Assembly: GCA_964442745.1 (NCBI GenBank)
Contig: CAYUAI010000001.1
Location: 115,096 to 179,095, forward strand
Reading direction: 5' to 3'
Source: CAYUAI01 sp964442745
GTDB lineage: Bacteria > Pseudomonadota > Gammaproteobacteria > S012-40
Length of the DNA stretch: 64,000 nucleotides
Position 1 is the first letter of the stretch, and each line of letters starts with the position of its first letter. The notes beneath the pieces were generated by a model that worked only from the letters and a program-made list of their open reading frames with translations, was not told the origin of the DNA and ran no database searches. Shown here one piece after another: positions 10,201 through 18,438 of this stretch. The position numbers and the translations under genes are program-made.

Positions 10201-10279
10201 TCACACCGAATAAAATAGCCAGCAAGACAGCGACAAATACCGCCACGGGATTACCTAGAGAGTGCTTGGTTAAATTCAT
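7211..10279 (-). CDS. RND-family efflux permease (HAE/AcrB-like)
   Basis: Inner-membrane proton-driven exporter of 1022 residues, full length for the family, with the usual two repeats of six membrane helices and large periplasmic loops. The N-terminus (SLGNPVAVFVAVLLAILFG) is the first helix. Transmembrane helix 4 reads GMVLDAAIVVLEN (about residues 398-410) and helix 10 GLVVNNAILLV (914-924). Compared with AcrB, Asp407 is kept, but positions 408 and 940 appear to be Ala403 and Asn918, so the proton-relay set is altered. Its ATG overlaps the adaptor stop (ATGA). No outer-membrane channel gene is adjacent, so it probably borrows a TolC-like protein. Substrate unknown. Confidence 0.93.
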   Translation of the reverse strand: MNLTKHSLGNPVAVFVAVLLAILFGVISFSRLPVQLTPEVEKPEITISTTWRAAAPEEIEADIIEPQEKVLRGLPGMTELTAKAQRNRGEITITFQVGMDMQRGLLEVLNRLNRVPFYPEDVEEPVISSVGGNSRAIAWFILKPLPGNDRHIASYQDFIEEVVQTRFERVPGVALSEVRGGRENEVRITFDPYKAASLGIQLPKVAVLAGGSNDVSAGSADVGKRRYTIRFAGKYDLDELGNMVLEWREGRPIRLADVAEVRLAQVDRSSFVIQNGASAMAVNAHRENGVNVLEVMEQLRIAGDELREGPLKRAHLSFEQVYDETIYIDRSIDLVRTNLGLGIILAVGVLWWFLRRFRATLMVAVAIPVTILASFIILDAAGRTLNVISLAGLAFAVGMVLDAAIVVLENIVRLRENGKPSDEAALLGTSQVWGALLASTVTTVAIFLPVVFLKEEAGQLFADLALAIAVAICFSLIVAVTVLPTAANKWLAHSNMQDPHAHWWRATTRFIMWLTNTGWRRFFWIFSLIALPIYLAFLLLPKADYLPEGNRNLVFAFILPPPGINIDTLEKEMGFVVAERMQPYVDGKEDLVVDNYFFVIFNGGAFMGVRAKDPARTDELVGLINRVIQGFPDTMAFAKRSSLFGGFGSGRTIDINIQGRDIESLLQAAQAGFGTIRSVLPGSSVRPFPGLDLANPELRLLPDERRIAEAGWDRGQLANIVRSLGSGLHVGDYFDGEQRLDVILRSEPWDTPEEFAAIPLATPNAGVLPLGELVQLQRTAGPEEIRRINRRRTITLRVTPPTEMSLEEAIALLREDVEPIITSLLPEDGTVEYSGTADQLETALLSMGGSFLLAIIILYLLISALFRSFKDSLLVLMTIPLATIGGVLALAILNTFSFQPMDLLTMIGFIILLGLVVNNAILLVHQTRAAEREGLHRSAAVEQAVRLRLRPILMSTLTSIFGMLPLLLVPGAGAELYRGLATVIVGGMCLSTLFTLILLPSLLRIGEHNFKQTEAIPYKAIA

Positions 10280-11343
10280 GACTCATCACCGCCGGAGGGT
10301 AGCAACTTAACCAGCTGACCCGGTCGTAATCGCTCACTGCCACGAATAACTATTTTATCTCCCGCCCGAATATCACCCCTAACTTCAATAAATGCACCAC
10401 TAGCAATCCCCGTGGATACACCCACACGCTCCGCTTTGCTTCCATCTCCGACGCGAAAAATAGAGGCTCCATTACGACGTAAAACAATCGCGTCACGCGG
10501 TACTGTCATCACTGACCGAGCACTATCAATGGGCACCGATACACGTACGGCTTGGCCAGCCAACCAGCGCTTCCCTTTCAATGAAATACGTACTTCAAAC
10601 AAATGTGATTGCACATCACCAATGGGTACGATAGTGCGTAAATCACCTAATTCTGCTTGCGTTTTTTGGGTGATTTGTATTCTATCTCCCAGTGTTAGGT
10701 TAACCACGCTCTCATGAGGGACCCGCGCCATCACTTCCAGGGCTTGGGGATTAACAAAGGCTAAAACTTCATCACCAGAACTCACCCATTCGCCTTGACG
10801 CGCTAACCGTTCTGTCACCATACCACTAAAAGGCGCTGTTATTTTATGGCGCTTCAGGATTTCTTTTTCAAATTGTAAGCGTGCTTTGGTTAAGGATAAT
10901 TCCGTTTTCGCCACACTAAAATCACTGAACGTTTTGTCGAACAAATTCCTTGCCGTTAAATTAGCCTCCGCCATCGCTTCAAGACGTTTTGCCTCCTTAC
11001 CTAAATAAGCGAGCCGGACTTCTTCTCGTTCTAAGTTTGCCTCAATTTGTTGTACTTCTAAGTCCTGTAAGGTATCATCGAGCTTTGCAATAAATGCCCC
11101 TTTGCGTACATGATCTCCTACCTCAGCCACCCATGTTAAACGGCCACTCACTTCAGTCGCGATGTTGGCTTGCTGGCGACTGATTACCGTTCCAGGGACG
11201 TCAATTATCGGCGCTAACGCTTGCTGTTTCGCAATACCAACGATGACCGGAGTCGCACGTGGACCAGACTCTCTCGCAAAAATTGAAGCTGACAACAGCA
11301 CACATAATAACGACAACAAACTGCCAACGATATTTTTCATCAT
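10276..11343 (-). CDS. RND efflux periplasmic adaptor (membrane fusion protein)
   Basis: Periplasmic adaptor linking the RND pump to an outer-membrane channel. I place the start at 11343, where a signal peptide begins (MMKNIVGSLLSLLCVLLSASIFA), preceded by GGAAG/GGAAAG; the frame is open further upstream to 11406 but that extension looks non-coding. The order is: barrel-sandwich half (VIDVPGTVISRQQANIATEVSGRLTWV), coiled-coil hairpin (about residues 85-160), second sandwich half (ITAPFSGMVTERLARQGEWV), then beta-barrel and membrane-proximal parts. It overlaps the pump gene by 4 bases. Confidence 0.92.
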   Translation of the reverse strand: MMKNIVGSLLSLLCVLLSASIFARESGPRATPVIVGIAKQQALAPIIDVPGTVISRQQANIATEVSGRLTWVAEVGDHVRKGAFIAKLDDTLQDLEVQQIEANLEREEVRLAYLGKEAKRLEAMAEANLTARNLFDKTFSDFSVAKTELSLTKARLQFEKEILKRHKITAPFSGMVTERLARQGEWVSSGDEVLAFVNPQALEVMARVPHESVVNLTLGDRIQITQKTQAELGDLRTIVPIGDVQSHLFEVRISLKGKRWLAGQAVRVSVPIDSARSVMTVPRDAIVLRRNGASIFRVGDGSKAERVGVSTGIASGAFIEVRGDIRAGDKIVIRGSERLRPGQLVKLLPSGGDES

Positions 11344-11628
11344 GCTTTCCAAACTTCCATAATTTAAAAATGGATTAAATCCAGATACCTGCTTAGATAC
11401 AAGCAAGAGATTCCCTCAAAAAAAACCGTGCTGTTAAATATTATAGTTTCAACTGTGGCACAATTGTTTCATCTAAAAATACTTTCACTACAGGCGTACA
11501 TTTTTCATACAAACAACCCGTAAGGATTTAAGAATTTGACATCAAGCTCAATAAAAAAGTGTCCCGAAACGCCTAGCAAGGTTAAATAACTGCATTTTAT
11601 CTGCATAAAATAATCCGTTTTACCGCCA

Positions 11629-12192
11629 ATGAAAACTATCGCCAGCAATAATTTTATTATGCCAAAAAATCATCAAGATCATCGCTTCACCGATCGACTC
11701 GGTAAAATCATGGCCTATATCACTTGGTTTCTGGTGTTAGCTGGACTCACTTTATTTTTTAATAACTGGTTAGCGAAGCAACACAATCCCAATCAGGATG
11801 TCAACAGTCACGTCACCAACGAAGGGATAAAGGAAGTCCAACTAACTCGCAATCGAGCAGGTCATTACGTCGCCACAGGATTATTAAATGCGGAATCTGT
11901 GGATTTTTTGATCGACACGGGTGCCAGCGACATTGCGTTACCCGCCGCCATCGCCCAAAAACTTAATCTCTCTAAAGGACAACCGATAGTATACCGTACG
12001 GCCAATGGCTCCGTGGTTGGTTATATGACGACCATTAAGCGGGTCAAACTGGGAGATATTGAGCTTTTTGACGTCGCGGCGGGTATCAACCCCGGCTTAG
12101 AAGAGAATTTTGCACTATTAGGCATGAGTTTTTTAAAACAATTAGAATTTACCCAGCGCGGTAAAACACTGACGATTCGGCAATACCCATGA
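11629..12192 (+). CDS. Membrane-anchored retropepsin-like aspartic protease (TIGR02281 type)
   Basis: A 187-residue protein with one N-terminal membrane helix (about residues 28-45) and a single retropepsin domain. The catalytic motif is DTGAS (residues 96-100) within VDFLIDTGASDIALP, followed by the flap-like TANGSVVGYMT and the hydrophobic-Gly motif LLGMSFLKQL. Single-domain proteases of this kind work as homodimers; the active domain should face the periplasm. Substrate unknown. A second in-frame ATG at 11659 is a possible start. Its end overlaps the longest reading frame of the next gene, but not that gene's preferred start. Confidence 0.88.
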   Translation: MKTIASNNFIMPKNHQDHRFTDRLGKIMAYITWFLVLAGLTLFFNNWLAKQHNPNQDVNSHVTNEGIKEVQLTRNRAGHYVATGLLNAESVDFLIDTGASDIALPAAIAQKLNLSKGQPIVYRTANGSVVGYMTTIKRVKLGDIELFDVAAGINPGLEENFALLGMSFLKQLEFTQRGKTLTIRQYP

Positions 12193-12227
12193 TAAGGTAC
12201 TATGCATGCACAATGAAGGAGAATCAG

Positions 12228-12674
12228 ATGGCTTGGCTGCCACATATTACGGTTGCATCCGTGATTGAAAAGAACAATAAGTTTTTATTAATCGAAGAAA
12301 TGATAGACGGGCGTGCCGTGCTAAATCAACCAGCGGGCCATTGGGAACAGGGTGAAAGTTTATTGGAGGCCGCTACTCGGGAAACCCTAGAAGAGTCTGC
12401 CTGGCACTTCACACCGGAAGCACTCATTGGCATTTACCGTTGGCAGCATCCCAAAAAAAGCAAAACCTATTTGCGTTTTGCTTTTTGCGGAAAAGCCGAT
12501 CATTTTGAGGAAAATCGACCGCTTGATAAAGGGGTTATAGGTACGGCTTGGTTAACAGCAGAGGAAATTAAAATATTAGCGGCTAGACATCGCAGTCCAC
12601 AAGTGCAACGATGTATCGATGACTATCTATCTGGCCAACGATTTCCACTCCATTGCCTTGCTGATGTTAGCTAG
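12228..12674 (+). CDS. nudJ: NUDIX hydrolase, NudJ-like phosphatase
   Basis: A 148-residue cytosolic Nudix enzyme. The Nudix box runs over residues 37-59: GHWEQGE, then RETLEESAW, with the catalytic REx2EE intact; the usual Gly near its end is Ala. The N-terminal WLPHITVASVIE and the C-terminal half resemble E. coli NudJ, which removes phosphate from nucleoside di- and triphosphates and from HMP-PP. The start at 12228 is chosen because AAGGAG lies 7 bases upstream; the frame is open back to 12189. In enterics nudJ precedes mnmA; here a convergent gene follows. Confidence 0.88.
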   Translation: MAWLPHITVASVIEKNNKFLLIEEMIDGRAVLNQPAGHWEQGESLLEAATRETLEESAWHFTPEALIGIYRWQHPKKSKTYLRFAFCGKADHFEENRPLDKGVIGTAWLTAEEIKILAARHRSPQVQRCIDDYLSGQRFPLHCLADVS

Positions 12675-12692
12675 GCATAATGTAGTCATTCC

Positions 12693-13205
12693 TTACAATT
12701 TTTCCCTCATAAAAACATGATTGCCAATTTGCACGGTTTTAACTTTTTTGGCGGCCCAATATGGATTGACTAACTTAGGTGCATAATAAAACAATGCCCC
12801 GCCAGTGATATCAACCGCACCATTGGTTTTTTTGTAATTGTGTTCATACTTATGATAGACAAACTCAGCCACCTCCTCTGCTAATTTCCAAGCCTTTGAG
12901 TCTTTTGGATGATCGCTTTTCCCATCCTGCGTCCAACTAAATTGCCGTGATTGCCACACCACTTTGCATACGGTATTTGGATAACGAGAACTCATCACTC
13001 GATTCATCGTAACAATAGCGACCGCCATTTGGCCTGTTTTATTTTCGCCGCGTGCCTCATGATATATATTTAAGGACAAGCAATTGATTTGCTTTTCATC
13101 TTGCTGGGCAAAAACCGTTGAAACATAACTCAGAATAAGAACGAGAACAAGAAAAAACAAAGACTGCATGGCTTTCGCACCCCTATCAAATGCGTAATTG
13201 GTCAT
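12693..13205 (-). CDS. SleB-like cell wall hydrolase (Hydrolase_2 family)
   Basis: A 170-residue exported protein. After a short basic N-terminus and a hydrophobic segment (about residues 14-33) ending in VFAQ comes the Hydrolase_2 (SleB/CwlJ-type) domain: CLSLNIYHEARGE with the conserved glutamate at residue 50, then QMAVAIVTMNRV, CKVVWQSRQFSW and AWKLAEEVA. Family members act as N-acetylmuramyl hydrolases or lytic transglycosylases on peptidoglycan. The start at 13205 has GAGAGG 5 bases upstream; a start at Met13 is possible. Likely used in wall remodelling, not spore germination, in a Gram-negative. Confidence 0.87.
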   Translation of the reverse strand: MTNYAFDRGAKAMQSLFFLVLVLILSYVSTVFAQQDEKQINCLSLNIYHEARGENKTGQMAVAIVTMNRVMSSRYPNTVCKVVWQSRQFSWTQDGKSDHPKDSKAWKLAEEVAEFVYHKYEHNYKKTNGAVDITGGALFYYAPKLVNPYWAAKKVKTVQIGNHVFMREKL

Positions 13206-13638
13206 AAATACCTCTCCCCAAATCGATCAGTTTACTCAGCGAAATAGCCTATCCTTATGGGAAAACGTTTTGGGGCGGTCTAAAGAATATTTAACTAGGC
13301 TATCTTCGAACGATTAAATATTCCTTGTGCATGTTCTCTGCCTAAACGACGGAGAGGCCATTGAATTAACACATTTTATCGTCAGTACAAATACTATTTT
13401 CGATACGAATCAATTAATTACAATATTAGTTGGTCATTAAACTTAGAGACTCTGAGGAATCGACATGCTTAACATTTAAAAATCGCAAAGGAAATTGATT
13501 TCACCGTTCTTTTCTGATGGAATCAAGGAGTAATCGAAATGGAATAATAGGCTATCTATGACGGTAGATATAGATCTCGCCATTGATATTCAGTCGAGTT
13601 TAGGACGCCCCCCCAGCTCAGGGGTGGGGTTGATGGCT
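13206..13638. other. Intergenic region, 433 bp
   Basis: No convincing gene. It holds a 10-bp perfect inverted repeat (13285-13294 and 13314-13323), an isolated strong AAGGAG followed by ATG-GAA-TAA near 13528-13552, a 31-codon ORF at 13558-13653, and a C-rich/G-rich hairpin at about 13606-13629 that may end the uup transcript but lacks a T run. Confidence 0.5.
13285..13323. repeat. Inverted repeat upstream of the SleB-like gene
   Basis: GAATATTTAA (13285-13294) and TTAAATATTC (13314-13323) are perfect 10-bp inverted arms with a 19-bp spacer, centred about 100 bases upstream of the start at 13205. It could be a hairpin or a paired regulator site; function unknown. Confidence 0.5.
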
Positions 13639-15537
13639 TTACCGCGATTCTAAATCATCCCAGCGTGCATAATGATAATCCAGTTCTTTCGAAATCACAT
13701 CGAGACGACTTGTCATTTCGTTGGCGTTATTAAAGTCCTTTTTGTAAAAATTAGGGGCCGCCATTTCGCTTTGTAATTGGAGTTGCTCTGCTTCAAGTTT
13801 TTCAATCATGGTCGGCAAGGATTGTAATTCTCTCTGCTCTTTATACGTTAATTTTTGACGAGCATTCACCACGTTAGATTCAGATATCTCCCTCACCACT
13901 TTCTTATTTAATTTTTTTTCATTGGGATTGCTATCAACGACAGTCGGCTTTTGCCGCAGATAATCTTGATACCCACCGACATATTGTTCAACGACACCCT
14001 TTCCGCTAAATACCCAAGTCGAACTCACAATATTATCTAAAAAGTGACGATCATGGCTAACCACTAACACTGTCCCTTCAAAATTAACAATTAAATTTTC
14101 TAATAACTCTAAGGTTTCAATGTCTAGATCATTAGTGGGCTCATCTAATACCAACACATTGGCTGGATTAGCAAATAATTTAGCCAATAGCAGACGATTG
14201 CATTCTCCACCCGACAAGGAGCTGACAGGTGATTGTAAACGCTCAGGGTCAAACAAAAAATCTCTCAAATAACTCACCACATGGCGATCCTGATCACCAA
14301 TACGAATCGTATCATTACCATCACTCACATTTTCTCTGACGGTTTTTTCTAGCGCTAGCTGAGCACGTTGCTGATCAAAATAAGCCACGCTTATATTAGT
14401 CCCCTGAGTGACGGTCCCCTCATCAGGCAACAGATCACCTAACATCAAACGTAACAAGGTTGTCTTGCCTGAGCCATTAGAGCCAATTAAACCAATTTTA
14501 TCGCCTCGTAGCACACGCACCGAAAAATCTTTCACAATGAGGGAGTCTTCCCAAAAATAGCTTGCGCCTTTTGCCTCGAATACCAATTTGCCCGAATTTT
14601 CGCTTTGCCCGATGGAGAAATCGGCATTGCCTAATACATGACGGCGCTTTGCTTGCTCTGCTCGCAAAGCTTTCAAGCGTCTTACTCGCCCTTCATTTCT
14701 TGTTCGACGTGCCTTGATCCCTTGACGCACCCAAACTTCTTCTTTTTGCAGTTTTTTATCAAACTGGGCACTCTGTTCTGCCTCAACGTTCAGTTGGTGT
14801 TCTTTTTTTATTTTATAGTTATCATAATCACCCGGCCAAGAGACTAGCTGCCCACGATCTAAATCCACAATGCGTGTCGCCACTTGACGCAAAAAAGTAC
14901 GGTCATGAGTAATAAAGATTAGCGTTATTTTTTGACTGACTAAAAAATTTTCCAACCAATTAATTGCCGTAATATCTAAGTGATTGGTTGGCTCATCTAG
15001 CAACAAAATATCGGGCTGGCACACCAGCGCTTGTGCTAATAATACGCGACGCCGCCATCCACCCGATAAGTCACCAACTTTTTCTTCCGCATTTAATGAC
15101 AACTGTGATAAAACAGTTTCAATGCGTTGCTGAAATTGCCATCCATTGGCATCATCCAACTGCTGTTGTAACCGAGAGAGCTTATCTAAAGCCGCTTGCT
15201 CGCCCTGCTCTGCCACTTGAATCGCGGTTTCATGATAATCAGAAATTAGCATTGCAACATCACCTAAACCTTTCGCTACCAGATTAAAAACCGTAATATC
15301 TTCGGCAACGGGCACATCTTGATGTAAACTCGCCACACGGGCGCCAGGCTCAATCCAGAGCGAACCATCATCCGCTTTAATTTCACTCGCCACGATTTTT
15401 AGTAACGACGATTTTCCAGCACCATTTCGTCCGATAAGACATAAACGCTCGCCCGCCGTGATAGTCAAGTTTGCTTTGTCTAATAGCGCATGATGACCAA
15501 ACGCCAATGATATGTTATCTAGTCTAAGCAAGTGCAT
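13639..15537 (-). CDS. uup: ABC-F ATPase Uup
   Basis: A 632-residue soluble ABC-F protein with two nucleotide-binding domains and no membrane domain. First Walker A is GRNGAGKSS (about residues 37-45) with signature LSGGWRRRV and DEPTNHLD; the second has GSNGSGKTT, LSGGECNRL and DEPTNDLD. The linker (KARRTRNEGRVRRLKALR) is the Uup/EttA-type arm, and the C-terminal 80-90 residues are the charged coiled coil typical of Uup (QREL...LEAEQLQLQ). ABC-F proteins act on the ribosome; Uup is tied to ribosome quality and transposon excision in E. coli. It stands alone here, with no operon partner. Confidence 0.95.
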   Translation of the reverse strand: MHLLRLDNISLAFGHHALLDKANLTITAGERLCLIGRNGAGKSSLLKIVASEIKADDGSLWIEPGARVASLHQDVPVAEDITVFNLVAKGLGDVAMLISDYHETAIQVAEQGEQAALDKLSRLQQQLDDANGWQFQQRIETVLSQLSLNAEEKVGDLSGGWRRRVLLAQALVCQPDILLLDEPTNHLDITAINWLENFLVSQKITLIFITHDRTFLRQVATRIVDLDRGQLVSWPGDYDNYKIKKEHQLNVEAEQSAQFDKKLQKEEVWVRQGIKARRTRNEGRVRRLKALRAEQAKRRHVLGNADFSIGQSENSGKLVFEAKGASYFWEDSLIVKDFSVRVLRGDKIGLIGSNGSGKTTLLRLMLGDLLPDEGTVTQGTNISVAYFDQQRAQLALEKTVRENVSDGNDTIRIGDQDRHVVSYLRDFLFDPERLQSPVSSLSGGECNRLLLAKLFANPANVLVLDEPTNDLDIETLELLENLIVNFEGTVLVVSHDRHFLDNIVSSTWVFSGKGVVEQYVGGYQDYLRQKPTVVDSNPNEKKLNKKVVREISESNVVNARQKLTYKEQRELQSLPTMIEKLEAEQLQLQSEMAAPNFYKKDFNNANEMTSRLDVISKELDYHYARWDDLESR

Positions 15538-16085
15538 ATAAAAACCCCAACATTGAATAAGTCACTGTATTTGTCGTTGCAACACAACATCAAAAAATTC
15601 ATTCCTTAAATGCATGAAAATTCATCATTATCCCTAACGTTAATAAAAATAATAACGGAATCATGTCATGCGCTTAAAAAAAATCGTATGACCATACGAA
15701 AAACTCTAATCGAAATCGCCGTTAAACGTTTTAATGATACTTGCAAGGCTTTGAGCCTTTTTATGGCTTGCAAGCCGCAGCCAATTGTTTAACAATGAGA
15801 CGATGCGACATGACATAAATGTTTAGCATCCATTTAACTGACATGTCTATTAAGGCTAAAATTAATCCTCTATGGCGTTATTAAAGTGTCAAAAGACCCT
15901 CTTTCATTTGTTTATTAATTAACGGATAGACCACCTTTTTTAGAAGATGAAAAATACATTTATCAAATCATTTTAAATTCATATGACGGCATTAGTGTAA
16001 AGCTACGCTGGGGTTGTCATGGTATGAATAGTGCCTGATCTAAGATAAGTATAATGAAAAGTACTCTTTCGCAAGGAGCTCGTTC
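15538..16085. other. Intergenic region, 548 bp, with a terminator-like hairpin
   Basis: A 60-codon ORF at 15610-15792 lacks a ribosome site and is interrupted in logic by a hairpin inside it (15745-15764), so I do not call it a gene. A perfect 12-bp palindrome GGCTTGCAAGCC lies at 15765-15776. TATAAT at 16050-16055 could serve the small ORF at 16086, but no good -35 is seen. Confidence 0.45.
15745..15764 (+). terminator. Possible Rho-independent terminator
   Basis: AAGGCT-TTG-AGCCTT forms a 6-bp stem (15745-15750 and 15754-15759) with a 3-base loop, followed by TTTAT. It points along the plus strand although no called gene precedes it, so it may end a small RNA from 15550-15740. Weak on its own. 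Confidence 0.35.
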
Positions 16086-16343
16086 ATGGATCATATCACC
16101 TTACCCATTGCCAATGGCTGTTATTTCAGTCGTTATGGTGAAATGTACAAAGTGCGCATCGTATGCCATGCAGGCAACGATATCACTCAAATTCTTCTGG
16201 AAAATACCCAAGGCGAGTTGCAATGCATGTCTGTAGCCACTTGGAAATCATTACGGATGATTCCTTGCTGCCTAAGCTTTCATGAATCACAAACAATCCA
16301 TCAAAATAACTGCAAGGATAAAGACGATCGGGTACTAAACTGA
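16086..16343 (+). CDS. Hypothetical small protein (85 aa)
   Basis: A small ORF with a strong ribosome site (AAGGAG, 7 bases before the ATG) and a perfect TATAAT at 16050-16055, about 30 bases upstream. The product has 85 residues, no signal peptide or membrane helix, and six cysteines scattered through it (GCYF, VCHA, LQCM, PCCL, NNCK). I recognise no family. It is an isolated gene between uup and htpG, both on the other strand. The ribosome site is the main reason to believe it. Confidence 0.5.
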   Translation: MDHITLPIANGCYFSRYGEMYKVRIVCHAGNDITQILLENTQGELQCMSVATWKSLRMIPCCLSFHESQTIHQNNCKDKDDRVLN

Positions 16344-16482
16344 ATCGTAATACCTGTTAGCTCGATCATATTAAATCAAACACAATGCAACAGGCACTGC
16401 ATTAGTGCATATATACTTACTAAAATGAAAGCAATGGGATCAATTAATCGCTTACCCTCTATCATTCCTTAGTTGAGTGACC

Positions 16483-16522
16483 TCTCATGGAAAAGCCCTA
16501 ACATCGCAGCAAATCCATGAGA
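16483..16522. repeat. Inverted repeat downstream of htpG
   Basis: TCTCATGGA (16483-16491) and TCCATGAGA (16514-16522) are perfect 9-bp arms with a 22-base loop, 18 bases past the htpG stop. It may end or stabilise the htpG mRNA 3' end; there is no T run, so a classical terminator is unlikely. Confidence 0.4.
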
Positions 16523-16539
16523 AGGTGTCACAAACGATA

Positions 16540-18438
16540 TTATTTATCCAGAAAGGCAAGACTCGTTAACTGATTATTTAGCCTAGCAACAAACGCCGCA
16601 GGATCTTCTAACTGTCCACCTTCAGCGAGCAGCGCTTGATCAAACAATATCTCTGTCCAATCGGTAAATTTATTATCCTCTTTTTCATTATTTAATCGCT
16701 TCACCAGCAAATGACTGGGGTTAATTTCCAGCGTTGGTTTACTGGAAGGCACGTCATGGCCCGCCGCTTTTAACATACGCTGCAAATTCGCCGCCATATC
16801 TTGTGCTTCCACCACCAAGCATGAGGGTGAATCGGTTAACCGGTGAGTAATTCTCACGTCCGTCACTTTGTCTCCCAGCACCGCTTTCATTCGCTCAGCT
16901 AAACCCGTGAAGGCCGCCGCGGCCTTCTCTCTCTCTTCTTTGTCAGTTTGATCTTCCAAGCTGCCTAAATCTAAATCACCTTTTGCAACGGACTGAAAAG
17001 ATTTGCCATCAAATTCCGTTAAATGATTCATTAACCACTCATCCACTCGATCGAACATCAACAGCACTTCAATGCCCTTTTTTTGAAAAACTTCTAGATG
17101 AGGACTATGTTTCGCTGCCATATACGTATCTGCACTGACATAATAAATCTTATCTTGCCCGGTTTTCATCCGACCCACATAATCCTCTAGCGAGACATTC
17201 TGCTCCTTATCATCATCATGGGTCGACGCAAATCTCAATAATTTTGCGATACGCTCTTTATTAGCAAAATCTTCACCCGGCCCCTCTTTAAGGGCACGAC
17301 CAAACTCTTTCCAGAATGTTTTATATTTAGCCTGATCATTTTTCGCAAAGTTTTCCAACAAGCTCAACACTTTTTTCACCGAAGCGCCACGAATGCTATC
17401 AATTTGTCGGTTACGTTGCAGAATTTCCCGCGAAATGTTTAATGGGAGATCATCAGAATCCACAATACCACGCACAAAACGCAAATAATTGGGCATTAAG
17501 TGTTCCGTATCATCCATAATGAAAACCCGCTTCACATATAATTTAATTCCATGCTGGCGATCACGCTCCCATAAATCAAAAGGTGCCCGCGCCGGTATAA
17601 ACAACAGCGATGTATAAGACTGGTTCCCTTCGACCCGAGAATGCACATAACTTAACGGATCTTCAAAATCATGAGTCACATGCTTGTAAAACTCATGATA
17701 CTCTTCTTCTTTGATGTCTTTTTTCGCCCGTGTCCACAAAGCGGAGGCCTTATTGACGGTCTCTTCTTCCTTTTTGTCTTCATCTTCTGAATCCATCACA
17801 ATGGGTACAGAAATATGATCGGAGTATTTACTAATCACACTCCGCAGGCGATATCCTTGCAAAAACTCATCTTCATCTTTTTTAAGATGTAAGGTAATTT
17901 CCGTGCCACGTGTAGGCTTTTCAACCGTTTCAATGGAATAGTCGCCCTCACCCGCAGACTCCCAACGTACTCCATGCTCGGCACCCAAACCCGCCCGGCG
18001 GGTCACCAATGTGACCTTGTCAGCCACAATATACGTCGAATAAAATCCAACGCCAAACTGGCCAATCAATTGTGCATCTTCCGCTTGATCACCGGTCAAT
18101 GACTCAAAAAACCGGCGAGTCCCTGATTTCGCAATGGTACCAATATTATCAACCACTTCAGCGCGATTCATGCCAATGCCATTATCGGCAATGGTCACCG
18201 TTTTGGCCGCTTCATCGTAAGTCACTTTCACTTTTAAATCAGCGTCGCCATCATAAAGCGCATCATCTGAGAGCGCTTCAAAACGCAATTTATCGCAAGC
18301 ATCCGATGCATTTGAAATCAGCTCTCGCAAGAAAATTTCCTTATTCGAGTAAAGCGAGTGAATCATTAAATGAAGCAGTTGCTTCACTTCCGTCTGAAAA
18401 TTTAAGGTCTCTTTATGGGCTTCTACCGTTGCTGTCAT
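16540..18438 (-). CDS. htpG: Molecular chaperone HtpG (bacterial Hsp90)
   Basis: Cytosolic ATP-dependent dimeric chaperone of 632 residues. The GHKL ATPase domain is clear: LRELISNASDACDKLRFEAL, DNGIGM, GTIAKSG and GQFGVGFYS. The middle domain includes LPLNISREILQ and the C-terminal dimerisation domain includes the DSPSCLVV segment. Length matches E. coli HtpG (624). Ribosome site AGGAGG lies upstream of the ATG. I looked for a sigma-32 promoter in 18440-18560 and did not find a convincing one. Single-gene unit. Confidence 0.98.
   Translation of the reverse strand: MTATVEAHKETLNFQTEVKQLLHLMIHSLYSNKEIFLRELISNASDACDKLRFEALSDDALYDGDADLKVKVTYDEAAKTVTIADNGIGMNRAEVVDNIGTIAKSGTRRFFESLTGDQAEDAQLIGQFGVGFYSTYIVADKVTLVTRRAGLGAEHGVRWESAGEGDYSIETVEKPTRGTEITLHLKKDEDEFLQGYRLRSVISKYSDHISVPIVMDSEDEDKKEEETVNKASALWTRAKKDIKEEEYHEFYKHVTHDFEDPLSYVHSRVEGNQSYTSLLFIPARAPFDLWERDRQHGIKLYVKRVFIMDDTEHLMPNYLRFVRGIVDSDDLPLNISREILQRNRQIDSIRGASVKKVLSLLENFAKNDQAKYKTFWKEFGRALKEGPGEDFANKERIAKLLRFASTHDDDKEQNVSLEDYVGRMKTGQDKIYYVSADTYMAAKHSPHLEVFQKKGIEVLLMFDRVDEWLMNHLTEFDGKSFQSVAKGDLDLGSLEDQTDKEEREKAAAAFTGLAERMKAVLGDKVTDVRITHRLTDSPSCLVVEAQDMAANLQRMLKAAGHDVPSSKPTLEINPSHLLVKRLNNEKEDNKFTDWTEILFDQALLAEGGQLEDPAAFVARLNNQLTSLAFLDK

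Noticed and set aside
13558..13653. 31-codon ORF (MTVDIDLAIDIQSSLGRPPSS...) faintly like the start of YbeY
   Set aside because: The similarity covers fewer than 25 residues without a catalytic motif and is probably chance; the ribosome site is weak.
15610..15792. 60-codon plus-strand ORF after uup
   Set aside because: No ribosome site, no family, and a terminator-like hairpin lies inside it.
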